DNA from: Hymenoscyphus infarciens
Taxonomy: Eukaryota > Ascomycota > Leotiomycetes > Helotiales > Helotiaceae
Direction of reading: 5' to 3'
NCBI GenBank assembly: GCA_001414345.1
Contig: LLCB01000175.1
Coordinates: 1-64,000 of the forward strand
Length of the DNA stretch: 64,000 nt
Shown here: piece after piece, positions 46,700 to 59,122 of the stretch
Layout of the letters: every line of letters begins with the position of its first letter
How positions within the stretch are numbered: position 1 is the first letter of the stretch
The notes under the pieces: model-generated
Told to the model about the DNA's origin: nothing
What the model saw: only the letters and a program-made list of their open reading frames with translations
Databases searched by the model: none
Position numbers and translations under genes: made by a program

Positions 46700-48739
46700 T
46701 TAAAGTTCAAGTTCAATCCCCAAATCAATAGCCCCAATAATATCATCATCCATCAACGGTCTCCGAATGCTAGGCAACCCATTCTTCTGCTTATTCTCCT
46801 CCTGCGACTTCACCACACGGGCCGACGTCCATTTCTTCGCCGTAAGCTTGGGAGTACCCTGAGACGGAGTATTCGCCCCACTAGCGTCACTGCCCGCCTT
46901 CTTCACGCCCTCGGAGACATCGTGCTTGAACTTGGCGTTCGTTCGGACTCGGCGCGAGTGATCCTCAATGACGTCCTCGCCACGAGCTACAGCTGCTTCC
47001 GCCATCTTGATCTTCTTTCTCTCAGCAATTTGTGCCTGTCGGACTTTCTCGGCGTTTTCTCGTCGATGTTGTTTGTTTAGGACTGCGAGTCTTTCTTGTT
47101 GGGTTTGTTTGGCGGGTTTTAGGGGTGAGGGTTGCATCGAGGTGCTATAAGCGAGTTTTGGTCCATCTAAAGCGTCGAGTTCCGTTTGGAATTGCTCTTC
47201 TTTCTCGTGATTCTTGGATTGTTTTGCTTCCGCGATGAGTCCTTGGAGACGTTTACGCTCGATAGGGACGTATTTGTTGACCAAGGCACCAGATCGAGTC
47301 AATTTTTCTTGAAGCTCTTCCTCAGTCCACGAACGGTTAACAAGGTTGTTAATGTCAACTATTTTCTGAGCGAGTTTTGGCTTCATTGGAAGAGCTACGC
47401 CTTCGACCAGGCAGGTTTGTTTGTACCGATTCCACTCAGCCTATTGAAGTTATTAGTGGGGTTCATTTTGCAAGCTGATTGGAGTCAACAAACCTCAGTG
47501 AAAGGAGAATCAGAGCAGGCAATGAATGGCCAATTTCTTTCAGCTTTTCCATGAGCAGCTCGAATGTATTGGGTTGTAAGGAAAGGCTTTCCATTTGCAG
47601 CTTCCGCAGCATATGGTTTGTCCTCGACAAAGCCTAAGACGCTGGTTAGCACGGATTCATGCCACATAACTTTCTGGAACACATACCCTTGATCAGTCCC
47701 ATTCGGTAAATATTTTGACGAGTTTCCTTGTCCATTCCAACACTGATTCGAGCAAAGCATCCAGTAATAGCCTCCTCAAATCCAGGATAGAAACAGACCA
47801 AAGCAAACCGTGAACGGCCAACTCTAACTCGCTCGAGATCTTGAAGACCAGCTGGCTCAGCATTTTTGAAATCGGGTGAAATGCTTCGCTTCTTAGTTGC
47901 TGTTTTGCCAGTGTCCCATTCAACCTCGCTCTCTCTATCGCTTTCTTGATCCGAGTAATCGCCACGGCTAGTTCTTCGTTGTTCATCGTGATGCTTGTCC
48001 TCTTCTCGTCGGCGTTGTCGCTCGCTCTTTTCAGCTCGTTCGCGTCGGTATCTGTCAATTGTACTGCTGGCTTCTCCAACCTTGCCACCGCCAATCTTGG
48101 TTCGTTGACGGGATCCCTTTCGGTTGTCTCCATCTAAATCTGCGGCGCTAGCTTTTCGTTTCTTGTCTGCCTTTCGAGTTTCCGCCTCTCGACTCTTCAG
48201 CAGTTGGCGCAAGACTCTGTTCTGTTTGCTCTTCTCGACTTCTCCAGCACGTTCTGCTAATAACTCCTCACGCTTGATCTCAGGCATAGCCATGATCTCC
48301 GCTTTGTCGGCAGCATCCTTGAATTTGCCCTCGAGTGGGTATCCTTCGCCATCATCGTATATAGGAGAGGTATCCGAGTCGGAATCAGATTCGTCCATGG
48401 GTGCCGAGCGTAGAGAATTGGGGGACGAGGCGCCCGATGAGCTATTGTATATTGAGTCAGCCATTGTACTCTTCAAAGTAATAAAGTTTGAAGGATGTCA
48501 GGTAGTAACCAAGGGGAAACAAATGGAAGTCCTTACGCTTCTCCTTCTTCTTCAGAGTCATCGCGTCGCTTAGGCTTCCGGCCGCTGGATTTCTTTGCGC
48601 CTGCTTTGCTTGATGTGCGGCGATCGGGTGATGCTGAATTCTCTCTGCTTCTATTCTTTGGTGCCTCCAATTCTTCTTCAGCTTCAGAAGCGTCACCGGC
48701 AAGAGCGAGGAGCTCGTCATCAATGTCGGAGTCCGCCAT
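46700..48739 (-). CDS. RTF1: RTF1, Paf1-complex subunit with Plus3 domain
   Basis: Four exons on the minus strand (48739-48537, 48468-47687, 47633-47494, 47440-46700; introns 68, 53 and 53 nt) join to 621 aa, near the yeast length of 558. The N-terminus (MADSDIDDELLALAGD) is acidic and Ser-rich, followed by a charged Arg/Glu-rich linker. The Plus3 domain spans about 278-400: LERVRVGRSRFAL, FEEAITGCFARISVG, IYRMGLIKGFVED, then EAEWNRYKQTC. After it comes a long charged helical region (KPAKQTQQERLAVLNKQHRRENAEKVRQAQ). RTF1 helps Paf1C act on Pol II and promotes H2B ubiquitination; Plus3 binds phosphorylated Spt5. The second exon's acceptor was chosen as gaagag, the only one keeping frame. RTF1 is divergent from COQ7 across 462 bp. 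Confidence 0.95.
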
Positions 48740-49201
48740 GGTTCCTAAGTCAAGTTTTGGTTTTCTTTTGGGGGTATGTGAGGGATTTTGTGAAGGTGAA
48801 CTTCCTGGATTTGGTGCGCAGTTTGCTCAATGTAGGCGCGATTTGGGGGAGACTTGTTTGCTTGATTGTTCGTGTTTGCTTGAAATGCGCGACGTGCGTT
48901 TGCGCACGTTTACGCAGAGGAAATCTTGAATCAAATATAGCGCATGTGTTGTGTGTTGATAGAACCGAAGATGGAGGAGGAGAGAAGAGTTCATAAACTT
49001 GTTCACCTGGCCGCTATAAGTCGGAGGTGGGAGGCTTCACTAACCAAATGGAGTTAGCGTTCTGTGGTTCGGATCTTATTTTATCCGACCCTTGCCCATA
49101 AGCGTCATGAATGGAATTGATATCAGAAAAGTACTCCCATCAACATCTAGTTTCTATTAATATTTTCCAAAGAGAACCTAAACCAATTCACGATTCCAGC
49201 G
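48740..49201. promoter_or_regulatory. Divergent promoter region of RTF1 and COQ7
   Basis: 462 bp between two divergent housekeeping genes. No clear TATA box. I see no conserved motif I can name. Confidence 0.5.
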
Positions 49202-50057
49202 ATGGCTCTTTCCCCTTTCAGGATTCCGGCTAAACTTGTAGCTCCAATCCCCCTCTACGACTTCCTCGCTCCAAGTCTCACTCACCAAGTTCGGCTTAAC
49301 CGCCCCATACACAACTTCTCAACCTCTTCCAGATCCCTCACTTCCACAACTCATCAAAACAACACAACCCCCTCTCCTAAAACTCAATCCAAAAATGAAT
49401 CCAAAAACCCCCCCTCACCTAACCCCTCCAAGCCCCTCACAGAAGCCCAAAAAGACTTCCTCACAAAAGCAGTAAGTACCCCTCCTCTCCCCCTCTACCT
49501 CGCAATCTAAACAACAACCACAGCTACGAGTGAACCAAGCCGGCGAACTAGCAGCAACCCTAATCTACACCGCCCAAACACCCCCTCTCACAGCCTCCCA
49601 CCCGCACCTCCGTCCCCTCCTAAAACACATGTACGACCAAGAAGCTGCGCACTTCTCAACCTTCAATGCCCTCCTGCACAAACACCGAATCCGTCCCACA
49701 GCAATGTATCCCCTCTGGACCATGGCAGCCACGGCCTTGGGCTGGAGCACCGCAATAATGGGTCGCGAAGCAGCAATGGCGTGCACCGAAGCCGTAGAAA
49801 CCGAAATAGGAAGCCATTACAATGGACAAGTCCGGGTCTTGCTGGATATGATAGACGAGATTGAAGCAAAGGGCGAAGAAGTAGGAGGGGATTTGAAAGA
49901 ATTGGTGGAGAATATTAGGAGGATTAGGGATGAGGAGTTGGAGCATTTGGATCATGCTGTGGAGAATGATGCCCAGAAGGCGGTGCCGCATGAGTTGCTT
50001 ACGGGGGTAATAAGGGCTGGGTGTAGAGGGGCTATTTGGGTTACTGAGCGGTCATGA
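49202..50057 (+). CDS. COQ7: COQ7, 5-demethoxyubiquinone hydroxylase
   Basis: Two exons (49202-49471, 49524-50057; 52-nt intron, phase 0) encode 267 aa. The first 80 residues are rich in Ser, Arg, Lys and Pro without acidic residues near the start, as in a mitochondrial presequence. The di-iron motifs are all present: LRVNQAGE (E98), DQEAAH (E130, H133), AVETEIGSHYN (E182), and IRDEELEHLDHA (E228, H231). COQ7 hydroxylates demethoxyubiquinone in the penultimate step of ubiquinone synthesis at the mitochondrial inner membrane. The DPVVxxAH-type spacing and the length (178-residue domain) match the family. The stretch between residues 203 and 215 (KGEEVGGD) is slightly expanded compared with the human enzyme. 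The gene is convergent with PLD, 318 bp away. Confidence 0.96.
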
Positions 50058-50375
50058 ACTTGTTTCATGAGAGCAGGAACTCGAGGCGCGATCTTGCCAC
50101 CGCTAGGGGGAGTGTGTAAAAAATGTATCATTTAAATGTATATAAAACTAAGTAGGTAGGTGTGTGAATACAAGTCGACAGCCAGGCACAAGTTAAAAAA
50201 GAAGAAAAGGGCCCGGCGCCATGTTGGATATTGCGTCCGAAAAGAAAAAACGCCCAAAACACCAAGGCTGTGCAAATACTCCAGGAATAAAAAAGTGCCA
50301 TTTTATTTTACGCCTCCCAATACTCAAAACAACAAATATACAAGGGGCCCCAAATCACCGGGCCATTTTAAATAT
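50058..50375. other. Intergenic between convergent COQ7 and PLD
   Basis: 318 bp serving as both 3' flanks. AT-rich with A-runs; no feature beyond likely poly(A) sites. Confidence 0.5.
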
Positions 50376-53300
50376 TTAATCACTAATTGATTGGTTAGTA
50401 TGACTTTTTTATGAAAGGTGGAGGGAAAGGTGACTTACTAGATCTGCAAAGGTGCAACTTGATCAACCTGGTACAGCCAATTGCTATTCAGTTCCTCCTT
50501 GATAAGCCAATCATATGGGAAAACAACAAGATGTCCCTGCACCAGACTCAACAGCTCCTCAATATCAGGCATACTCAACAGACCATCACTAGCCGTGAAG
50601 CCCTTTCGACTCCCTTTCGTAGTTCCACGACGACGTCTCTTGACAGATCCTTGGTTTGCCTGTGACACAGAACCGAGGCTTGAGCCTGTCCGTTCCGGGG
50701 GAGGTGCGGTAGAGAATGTAGCTTTTCTGGTGCTATCCTGCTTCTCGTTTTGGACGGGGGGGCTTAGGGTGGACTCGAAAGAGGGGAAGGATTCATCTCC
50801 GGTAGGTTGAATTGGTGATGGGGCTTCGATTGATGAGCTTCGTTCGGGTACTTTTTCATTGATACCATCAAGTTGACCGTCCAAATTCAAACCACGGGAG
50901 CCGGCAGTACCACTACGTGCCCTCTGCTTCTTCTGGGAATTCGCAGCCCATTCCGCAGCAGTTCCATGGGGATGACTGTCCTCTCCATTTGGCTTCAACT
51001 TCTCGCTGAGATTACTCAACCCAGCAGCAACCCCCGCAGGCGAAGTCAAGGGGATATTTGAACCAGGAGGTCCACTTCTTCCTGGTGCCTCTTGCTCCTC
51101 TCTCTCTGTGCTCTTGGACCCATTTTGAGCTTGAGCGAACCTCTCAGCATAGGCAACATATTCAGTGTACTCGTGCCAATTGGTCACCTCACTGTCGGGG
51201 TTACACCTAAAGACACGTCTGAAGATCTTGGTATTGTTTTCTGCGATCAATCTCCAAGTATTTTCAAAGAAAGAGTCGTTGAGAGGATCACGCATACAAT
51301 CCTTATCGACTCGAGCTTGTTTTATATCTGCTGTCAATGGGTTGAAGGGGCGTGGTACTGCGTTGCCAAAAGCATCGATATGAATTGGTGGTCCTCCAAT
51401 ATCTGTATCGTCGGTTGATGGGAGAGCTGGTAATTGTGACAATTGAGGAAGTCCCAGTTGGTCTGTAGTTCTTCTTGGTAGGCGAGGTATGGGTGGCAAG
51501 TCATCATTATTTTGCCCACTTGCATCTGATGGCATTCGAAGTGGAGATCTTCGAACATGCGGCATTTTTGGGTTGTCGAGAGTTCTCTTGCCCTCCGGTG
51601 AGATATCATTGCCATTAACCAAAACCGTATCGCGACCTCGCCTGCTTCCAGAACTCTCGGTGGTATTCAATCGGCCATCGCTTTCTCCATCAACGCCATT
51701 TGCGCACGTTTTGTTAATTTCAACTTGTTTACCATTCGTGGCTTTTGAGTTGCTTGAATGGTGTTCATGGTTGTCGTCATCAGAACCAAGGTTGTGGCTA
51801 TGTTTGAAACTGAGAATTCTATCTGGCGCAAGAACGTGTGAATCACGATCACGGCGACGTGCCGGACGAGGGCTCATGTCCGAGTCATCGCTGTCGTAAA
51901 TATCATTCATCCTCGACTCGTATGAATTTTCTTCTAGTTCTCTATCGATCTCGTCCTGCCGTTCCTCCTCCATAATCTCATCAACATCAAGACCAAGATG
52001 TTCTCTCATGAGACGCATTCGCAAAGTATGAGCGAATCGACCAACAAGATATGGTTCTCCGTCCATGAATGATGAGATCATATCAGTATCCCGTACTACA
52101 GCAGCAGTCTCTGAGTCTCTGTTACCCAGCATGGATCTTTCGTTGATGTTGGCGGATCCGATCAATGCGATGCGATCGTCAACAATGATGACCTTGGCGT
52201 GGATATACAGTTGTTCCGTAACAAGAGTTTTCTTTGGGCCAATCCTGCCCCAGCTTCGAAGACTGTAGAACTGAATGTATTCCTCTGGCTCGATGCCTAA
52301 ACTTCTCAGGCGACCAAATATGGAACCCTCCCCACGGCAAATGCTTCGGAATTGGCATTGCATAATCAATCGAACACTGGTACCCTCCGGTTCATCGACA
52401 GTATTTTGGAAGCCAGGCATAAGAGGAATGAGGATAACACATCTCCAAGTCTCCCCATTTTGGTAGGCTCTAATTGCACGCTCCACAATAGCATCGCCAA
52501 TCTTGTTGACGATTTTGACATTCATGGTCTCACAGCTGGTGATAAAGAATTGATTCTCCATGTAGACAAAATGCTCTGATTCCTCAATCATCTTGCAATA
52601 AGCATTCATGATACTATGTTCAGTATCAGTCAGGCCGAGGGACCAGTCCGAGGCGGAGCGCAAAATTTGAACCTCGCAAGTACCGTTAAGACCCAGGGCT
52701 TCGAGGTCCGCTGTGTCGTAGTCAGGAGGCGGAAGGAGGAAGGGGGTTGGCCTGGTAGGTGTTCGGCCTCGAAGAACGTAATTCCATCTCTGAACGAAAT
52801 GGCGTGTCAAATCTCTTGCAGGTTGACCAACAACTTGCATTGAAATATCGTGCCAAGGCATCCGAGGAACCTTTGAGCGATCATACATTTCCGCATAAGG
52901 TTCGTTGAGCTGGTAAAAATCCTGAACTCGTGGATTAGAGTAATCCTTTCCAGGCCACGATTGACAATTATCGGCATCTTTTGGCAGATGGGACTGTTCA
53001 AATCCTGTTGGCTTATCATCGACGACAGAGTGCTGAGGAGTATCCCAACGGCCAAAGCATAAATCAATACCACCAACAAAAGCAATCGTGTGATCAACGA
53101 TACATAATTTCTCGTGATGTGCAAAGAAAAACTGGTTCTTTTTGTACTGATTGGGAGATCTTTGGACAAAGATATTGGGATGCAGGTCGAGCATAGAAAT
53201 CTTGGTGAACTGAGAGTCGATCGGAATTGCAGCCTCCACGTTTCTGTAAATTATGATAAAAACCTTGATCCCTTCTCTGGCCTTCCGTTGGAGCAACCTA

Positions 53301-55864
53301 TCCAGTCGCCATTTTTGACTTATTGCTGCGGGCCTTCGCATGTATAGTTGAGGACTCAACCACCAATCATGGATATAGATGACATCCTTGGCCATGTTTA
53401 TCGCTCTGGAGACATTCCACATGTAATCTCTGCCATCGACAAGCCATTGTGCCGCGACACCAGTTCTTACAGGCGCAAAACTCCCGAAGCGGTTTTCTTT
53501 TGCCCAAGGTGTATTATCCAGCATGTATTCCAAAGATTCTTCGAATTGTCTAAGTTGCCGTTCGCTTTTTGCCAAAAGTCTGATCTTTCGCTCTGAGTTT
53601 TGTATCTTCAGAGTATGGTGTTGTTGCGGATGCTTGGCCGATACCTCTGCGGTATGTAATATTTCTTTTCCACCAATCTCCTTGAGCTTTCGGCGTTTCT
53701 TTTGAAGTTCAAATTTTGAATCGACCAAGTAAACATCGTGTATGTGCATATTTTCTGGCGATTCCACGGCAACAACATAGCTGTGACGTACGAGAAACCA
53801 CTTTGGCGGATTTCGAAAGCTTCTTGTCATGAGCATATGCTTGAGATCAATGCCTTTCACAGTCATGATGGTCATATATCCTTCCTTTCCGTGATAACTG
53901 CCTTCTGCCGCGAGGCGTACTCCCATGGCAGATAACTCCAAGAATTTGCAAAGCCTATTGCTATCTGCTCGGAAGATGAGCCAGCGTATCATTTCTTGTA
54001 GATACTGTTCCAGTTTTCGCCGCTGTCTCTCGTTGTACATCCGTGACTGGGCACTTTGACCAGCAGCTATCACAGATCCCGCAGCACCGTCACCTCCTCC
54101 AACCAGCATGCTGGTCTTTCGACGTATTCCGCCTCCTAAAGATGCGCGTCTCTTCTTCTTCCTTCGTTCATTCTCGCTATTTGTTGCTTCCGCTGCAGTT
54201 GCCTCGTTCGCAGTTTGCTCCGCCGCAGTCTCATCAACTCGAATTTGGTCGGCTTCGTCACTGTCACTCTCCCCAAATCCACGAAACCCTCTGAAGTAAG
54301 GAAATGCAGATTTGGGAAATCTTGGTTGCTTGGGCCTGGCACCCAAGTCGGTCCGGATGATCTTGTCGCTACGGGTTTGAAGTTTGTATTTAACATGCAA
54401 GTTTGCGAAATCTCGCAGGGATCGATGTATGTCCCATTTCATTCTATTTAGACCACTGCCGTATTCAAGTTCAATCTTGAACACAAGATGTCGGTCAGTC
54501 TCATGAGGATCATCGGCACTTGGTTTACTCTCCGTGAGTTTTATTTTAAGTTGTTCGAGGAGAACGGGTATTCTCTTGTTCCCGTGCTCGTCTCGCTGGA
54601 TCATGCTTGCCAGCATGAGAGCTGCTGGGGCACCAGCACGTAGCTCTGCCATCAATTCGGCCGATTTGAGATAGTCAACTCGGTGCTCTTCTTTCTTTTG
54701 GCCCAGAAGCTTGATCGAATGCTTGATCATGCGCCATCGCTGAGCCCCAAACGTAGTCGCACGCTCTGCCCCTAAGAAAGGTCTTTTGGGTGTGGCATTG
54801 TCGCCGTCACTTTGGCCTCCAAGTCCAGTTAATGCACGCCTGAAGTTGCTTGGCCTCCGCGTAGTAGGAGTGCCATCTATATCACCAGGTTGAGTCCCGG
54901 ATTGACTGCTACGCATCCAAGAGCTTCCCCGCCGTCGCCAGGCACTTGGCCCACCACCAAGCCTGTCCCGTCCTTCTCCCTCGGAAAGATGACCTCGTTG
55001 TTCTAGGGAACCGTCCGTTGCTCGCCGACTGAACATAGGGAAAGGTCTACTAGAACCACCCGGAGAATCGGCTTGCCCCAATGCACGCGCTCTTGGGGTA
55101 TTTGGAGCAGTTTGGCTCAGACTTTGGCTCTCATGGGGTCTTCGCATACGCCGTTTCCGCTTGACTCTCGCTCCATTATTGATGTCGTCTTCGTCGGCAG
55201 TCTCCTCTGCATCTGCATCGCTACCTTCCTCGTGTAGAGTCTGTGGAAACCGGTAGGAACGCTCAAATCCGGGTGATAGGGGAGTGGTACCAGATGGTGT
55301 GCCTTCTTCGGTGCTCTGGCTCCTGTTATGTGTTTGCAACCCTCCTGTAGAAGCCAGCGCCTTCAATTTTGAAATTAAAGACTGCCCTCTTCTGTCCCGA
55401 CCTGGTGTATCCCCTCCTTCGTCCATTACGCCTGCCCATGATCCAGTCCTATTATGTCCCAAGCCTTCATCCGACCTCACAAACTGTACACTTCTTCGAG
55501 CAGGTGGTGTCAAAGTGCCCGCAGGGCCGAGAGGAGCACCATCGTTGGGAGCTGGAGGTGGCTTCAAGGCTGAAGGCTTGAACATAGAGGATGAGTTGGG
55601 TCTCGCATTTTCGTGTGGTATTCCGCCATTCATATAATCCAGAGCTTCACTGGGTGACTTGCTGGAGCTGGCGCAGTTTGGAATTGTGGAGAGGGGTTGG
55701 GATGCCTCAATTGTCCTTGAACCCCCCTCGGGATCGACCACCACTCGCAGTCCAGATTGTGGTACAGTTGCAGAGCCATTTGCATGTGGCATATGATGAA
55801 CGGGCGATTCAGAGCGTGGACTCCCCGTCATTGGCGAAATCTCTCCTCCTCCATTCTGTGCCAT
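50376..55864 (-). CDS. Phospholipase D1 (Spo14-type), PX-PH-HKD
   Basis: One very long exon (55864-50439) encodes 1808 codons; a 56-nt terminal intron (50438-50383) probably adds a tiny last exon (50382-50376), giving ...QIYD and 1810 aa. The N-terminal 400 residues are Ser/Pro/Gly-rich and probably disordered. A PX domain lies at about 455-615, interrupted by an acidic, basic insert, and a PH domain at about 645-785. HKD motif 1 is HHEKLCIVD (about 915-925, followed by GGIDLCFGRWD) and HKD motif 2 is HAKVIIVDD (about 1220-1230, then GSANINERSMLGNRDSE). The C-terminal 500 residues are acidic and low-complexity, closing with a conserved WLYQVDQVAPLQI. The enzyme hydrolyses phosphatidylcholine to phosphatidic acid in membrane traffic and sporulation. 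Without the last splice the frame stops at TAG (50440-50438). Confidence 0.95.
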
Positions 55865-56713
55865 CCTCGTATTGTTCTCTGGGGTTGAGCAACGTGGGAC
55901 CTCTTCCCTACCTCAGCTAACGTCGTGAGATGAATGGATGATGGCCCTCGAGGACCGAGTCTTGTATTCCTATGATTTGGGCGGCGTGCTCATGGCGGGT
56001 ATGCTGGTTCACTGTGGTTATCCTTTGGCAGATTGGGATATTCGAGGATATTTGAAGGTCGGGGTGGTTGGTGGTTGTGGTGGTTGGTGGTTGTGGTGGT
56101 TGGTGGTTGGTGGTTTAGAAAATGGCGTACAGTAGGTAGGTAGCTAATTTGGCTGGGCTGATGCCGCTGAGTCGCGTGTGGGTAGTGTGGTGTAGTGTAC
56201 AGGTAGAATTGTTGAAGGATGTGTTAGGAGTAGAGTTTCACGGCACGCTGACTGGATATGTCTCCGCTACTCGTATCCTTTGAATAAGTCCTGTCGGTGT
56301 AATCAGATGACGTTGGGAACGAGATAAAAAAGCGGCACTAATTTGAAGCCAAAACTCGCCCGATTTAATCTCGGCATCTAGGTACGTTGAAGTGCTAATT
56401 GGATCACGATTTAGGTGAATATAGAAGCTATTCCCAACAAGACTACGGAGGTGGATATAAAAAGCCATACTACACTGCCTGCTACTGCATCTCAGCTAGG
56501 CCGCTTTTCCGTCTAGCCTTTAAACTGCGGCTCATTGCAGGGATTCGGATATTGTCTCCGATACTCTCCCGATGTTGGGTCGGGGTCTCAAAAACCATAC
56601 TCGATTTCTCAGATCTACTGGGGATAGCTTCAACACTTCCTCATCAGTCCACAACTTGATCTTCCTCTCCTTTCTTCCTCATAACTTCTCGTTTTCTCAA
56701 AGCTGCACACAAA
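55865..56713. promoter_or_regulatory. Divergent promoter region of PLD and the hydrolase
   Basis: 849 bp between divergent genes. It contains a 16-bp tandem (ggtggttggtggttgt)n at about 56065-56115, G/T-rich on the plus strand. A frame at 56572-56931 overlaps the true start and is rejected. Confidence 0.55.
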
Positions 56714-58003
56714 ATGGAGGATTCAACTCCGTCAGTTCCTGCTACCCCACCACCTTCCAAGGTATCATTACAAACCTTCCATATCGCCGGCATTCTCACA
56801 GATGTCTATGGTCTTCAAGAATTACCTTCAAGTTGCAAATCAGTAACGGTATTGTGGCTCTTGCACCCAAGGTTAAAGATGAAAGAGGACATGGCAAGTA
56901 TAGCCGCAACATGTATCGAAGCATGGAATAAAGACCCCAGAGATCGCAAGGTCGGTCTCATTGCAGTAGCTTTCGATCAACGGAATCATGGCACAAGAAT
57001 GGTCACTCCGCTATCAAATGAGTCTTGGAGGGAGGGCAATGAAAAACATGCTCAAGACATGTTCAGGTATTGCCAACTCACTCACCCGCGTGAGATGCTG
57101 AATCCTGACTGCCTTCAGTATTTACCATGGCACGGCTAGTGATACGAGTCTCTTGATTGAGCACCTTGGGTCATATATTTTACTTGAACAAGGTGATCCT
57201 TCAGTTGAACGACATATGGTATTGGGCGTCTCACTTGGTGGGCATTCCGCTTGGCAGGTTCTCTTCAGTGAACCGAGAGTTACTGCAGGCGTGGTAATTA
57301 TTGGATGTCCAGATTACATTAGTAAGTTTCTTCAAGACTTGATGCTTCCTTTGTTTTGATAAGTTTCCTTCTTCTGCTTTTGCATTCTTCGAGGAAACTG
57401 GCCCACAAATTTTGTTCTCACCTCTCTCCTCACTTTCCTTGATGTCTTGAGATTACTCGACTGCCGATTAGCCTCTAGTTAGTCTATTGTTGAATGATGA
57501 TTTACACTTCGGCAGATAATATGTAGACTAACTTCTCTCCAGACGTAATGACCGACCGCGCCCGCCTCTCAAAACTCCCCACCTACACAACCTCCAACGG
57601 CGCCAACTTCCTAGGAAGCAAACACTTCCCCCGCGCTCTCCTCTCAGCAACTCAAAAATCCGACCCCAAGTCTCTCTTCTTCGGCACAGGATCTATCTCG
57701 TATCCCGCCAATCCAACGAGTCGCTCTAAACTCCTCCAAAAACTCGACTCCACCATCAAAGGGAAAAGAATCCTCGTCTGCTCAGGAGCAGATGATAAAC
57801 TCGTTCCCTACAAAAGCTCTGAGCCCTTTCTGACTTTCTTGAAAGAGGCAACAGGGAAGGGGAGTTGGTACGAGAGTGGAGGTGTGTATTTGGAGGATAA
57901 TGTTTATGGGGGTGTAGGACATGCGTTTAGTGAGGGGATGGTTAGGGATACGGTGAGGTTTGTAAATGATACGCTTGCAACTCCTCCAGCTTCGAAAATA
58001 TGA
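56714..58003 (+). CDS. Alpha/beta hydrolase, probable esterase
   Basis: Three exons (56714-57066, 57119-57321, 57543-58003; introns 52 and 221 nt) give 338 aa. There is no signal peptide, so the protein is probably cytosolic. The nucleophile elbow is GVSLGGHS (Ser156), in the order expected after VAFDQRNHGTR, which is a typical oxyanion-side DxRNHG motif. The acid is probably in CSGADDKLVPY and the histidine in GGVGHAF, near the C-terminus. The family is the alpha/beta-hydrolase fold of fungal cytosolic esterases; the substrate cannot be told. The start at 56714 has an aaaATGG context and lies after a pyrimidine-rich leader. It is convergent with the DUF218 gene, 189 bp away. Confidence 0.88.
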
Positions 58004-58192
58004 AGCTTAGAAGTTGGTATGTAAGATTCCTCAATCATCGTTTTCTAAAGCTAGAAACTTTGGAACGATAAATATGATTTTCGCAGAAGACTTGGGCACA
58101 TTTAATTTCATTCTTCGCAGCAGAATCTCAAGTTATCTCCTTCGCCCTAGGACTCTTCTTTTTCGAGACTACAACCACAAACTCGGGACCCC

Positions 58193-59122
58193 TCAAACAC
58201 CCCACGGCTGTTCTCCTTCAATCAGCACCTCTTCCTCTCCCTCTTCAAATTTTTTCACCTCACTCCTAACCCCAGCCCTCGCCCTTTCTTCCTCACTCTC
58301 AAACCAACGCCCCCTAGTCCCCCAATAATCCCTCGCCACTCTCTTTCCCCTCAACACATCTCCAACCCCAAACATATCTCCCTTCCAAACCTCGTACCCT
58401 CTAGTTCTCTCTCCTTCTATCGCCTCCTTGGTTCTTTCTTCGTCGTAGGTGGGGTGGTGTCTCCCCATGTAGCCAGGACTTATATCTCTGAATGTTACGC
58501 GAGAGGGAGAAAATCCGAGGGCTGGGATACTGGGAGGGTGTTAGTTCTTGATTTTTGGGTAGTCTGGGAAATCGTTTCAAGGGCTCTGTGGGAAGTGAGG
58601 AGGTGAAAGAGAAGGGGCTTACTGTAACTCCATAAACCTCTTTTCCTTAAAGCCCATACTTACAATGGTAATTCTCTCCGGCCACTCCCCGACTTTTCTC
58701 CAAAATTGTAGGAGGGAGAATAAGATGTTCTGTAGAGAATCCAGGGCTTTTTCTTCGAGGCTTATCCTATCTTCTACTCTCACACTTCCTTCTCCGCGCT
58801 CTCCTTCATTTCTCGTTCCCCAGAATGCATTATCCTCGCATAAACGCAAATAACTCCCCGCCTCACTCACCCGAACATTTGGGTCGGTGAGTCCACCGGA
58901 GAATACGAGAAGGGAATCGGGTTTTGAAGTTAGAAGCTCGATTGATGTTCGGGCGTGTTCAAGGAATGTTGTTTGTTCGTCTGCTTGGAAGGGCGCGAGG
59001 AGCCAGTCTGAGGGGGAAGTGCCAGGTGTTGAGTCTGTTGGCTGGTTTGGATCTTGAGGATTGGGGTGGTAGATGCTGTGGCAGCAACAGATTATTAAGT
59101 GGGTTGGCCTTGGGGGTGTCAT
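58193..59122 (-). CDS. DUF218-type protein
   Basis: Two exons on the minus strand (59122-58623, 58529-58193; 93-nt intron) give 278 aa. Motifs match the fungal DUF218 family, in order: THLIICCCHSIYHP near the N-terminus, SDWLLAPFQ, LLVFSGGLTDP with SEAGSYLRLC, LDSLQNILFSLLQFWRKVGEWPERITIVSMGFKEKRF, and after the splice HIPALGFSPSRVTFRDISPG. Bacterial relatives (SanA/YdcF type) act in envelope processes; the function in fungi is unknown to me. The C-terminal part (GRHHPTYDEERTKEAIEGER) is charged and helical, unlike the core. The splice at GTAAGC and cccag restores the HIPALGF continuity. There is no signal peptide, so it is probably intracellular. Confidence 0.85.

Noticed and set aside
47646..48476. 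A separate gene starting inside RTF1 at 48476
   Set aside because: It is exon 2 of RTF1; the upstream exon joins in phase and supplies the conserved acidic start.
56572..56931. 119-codon frame in the hydrolase leader
   Set aside because: It overlaps the real start at 56714 in another frame and has no domain.
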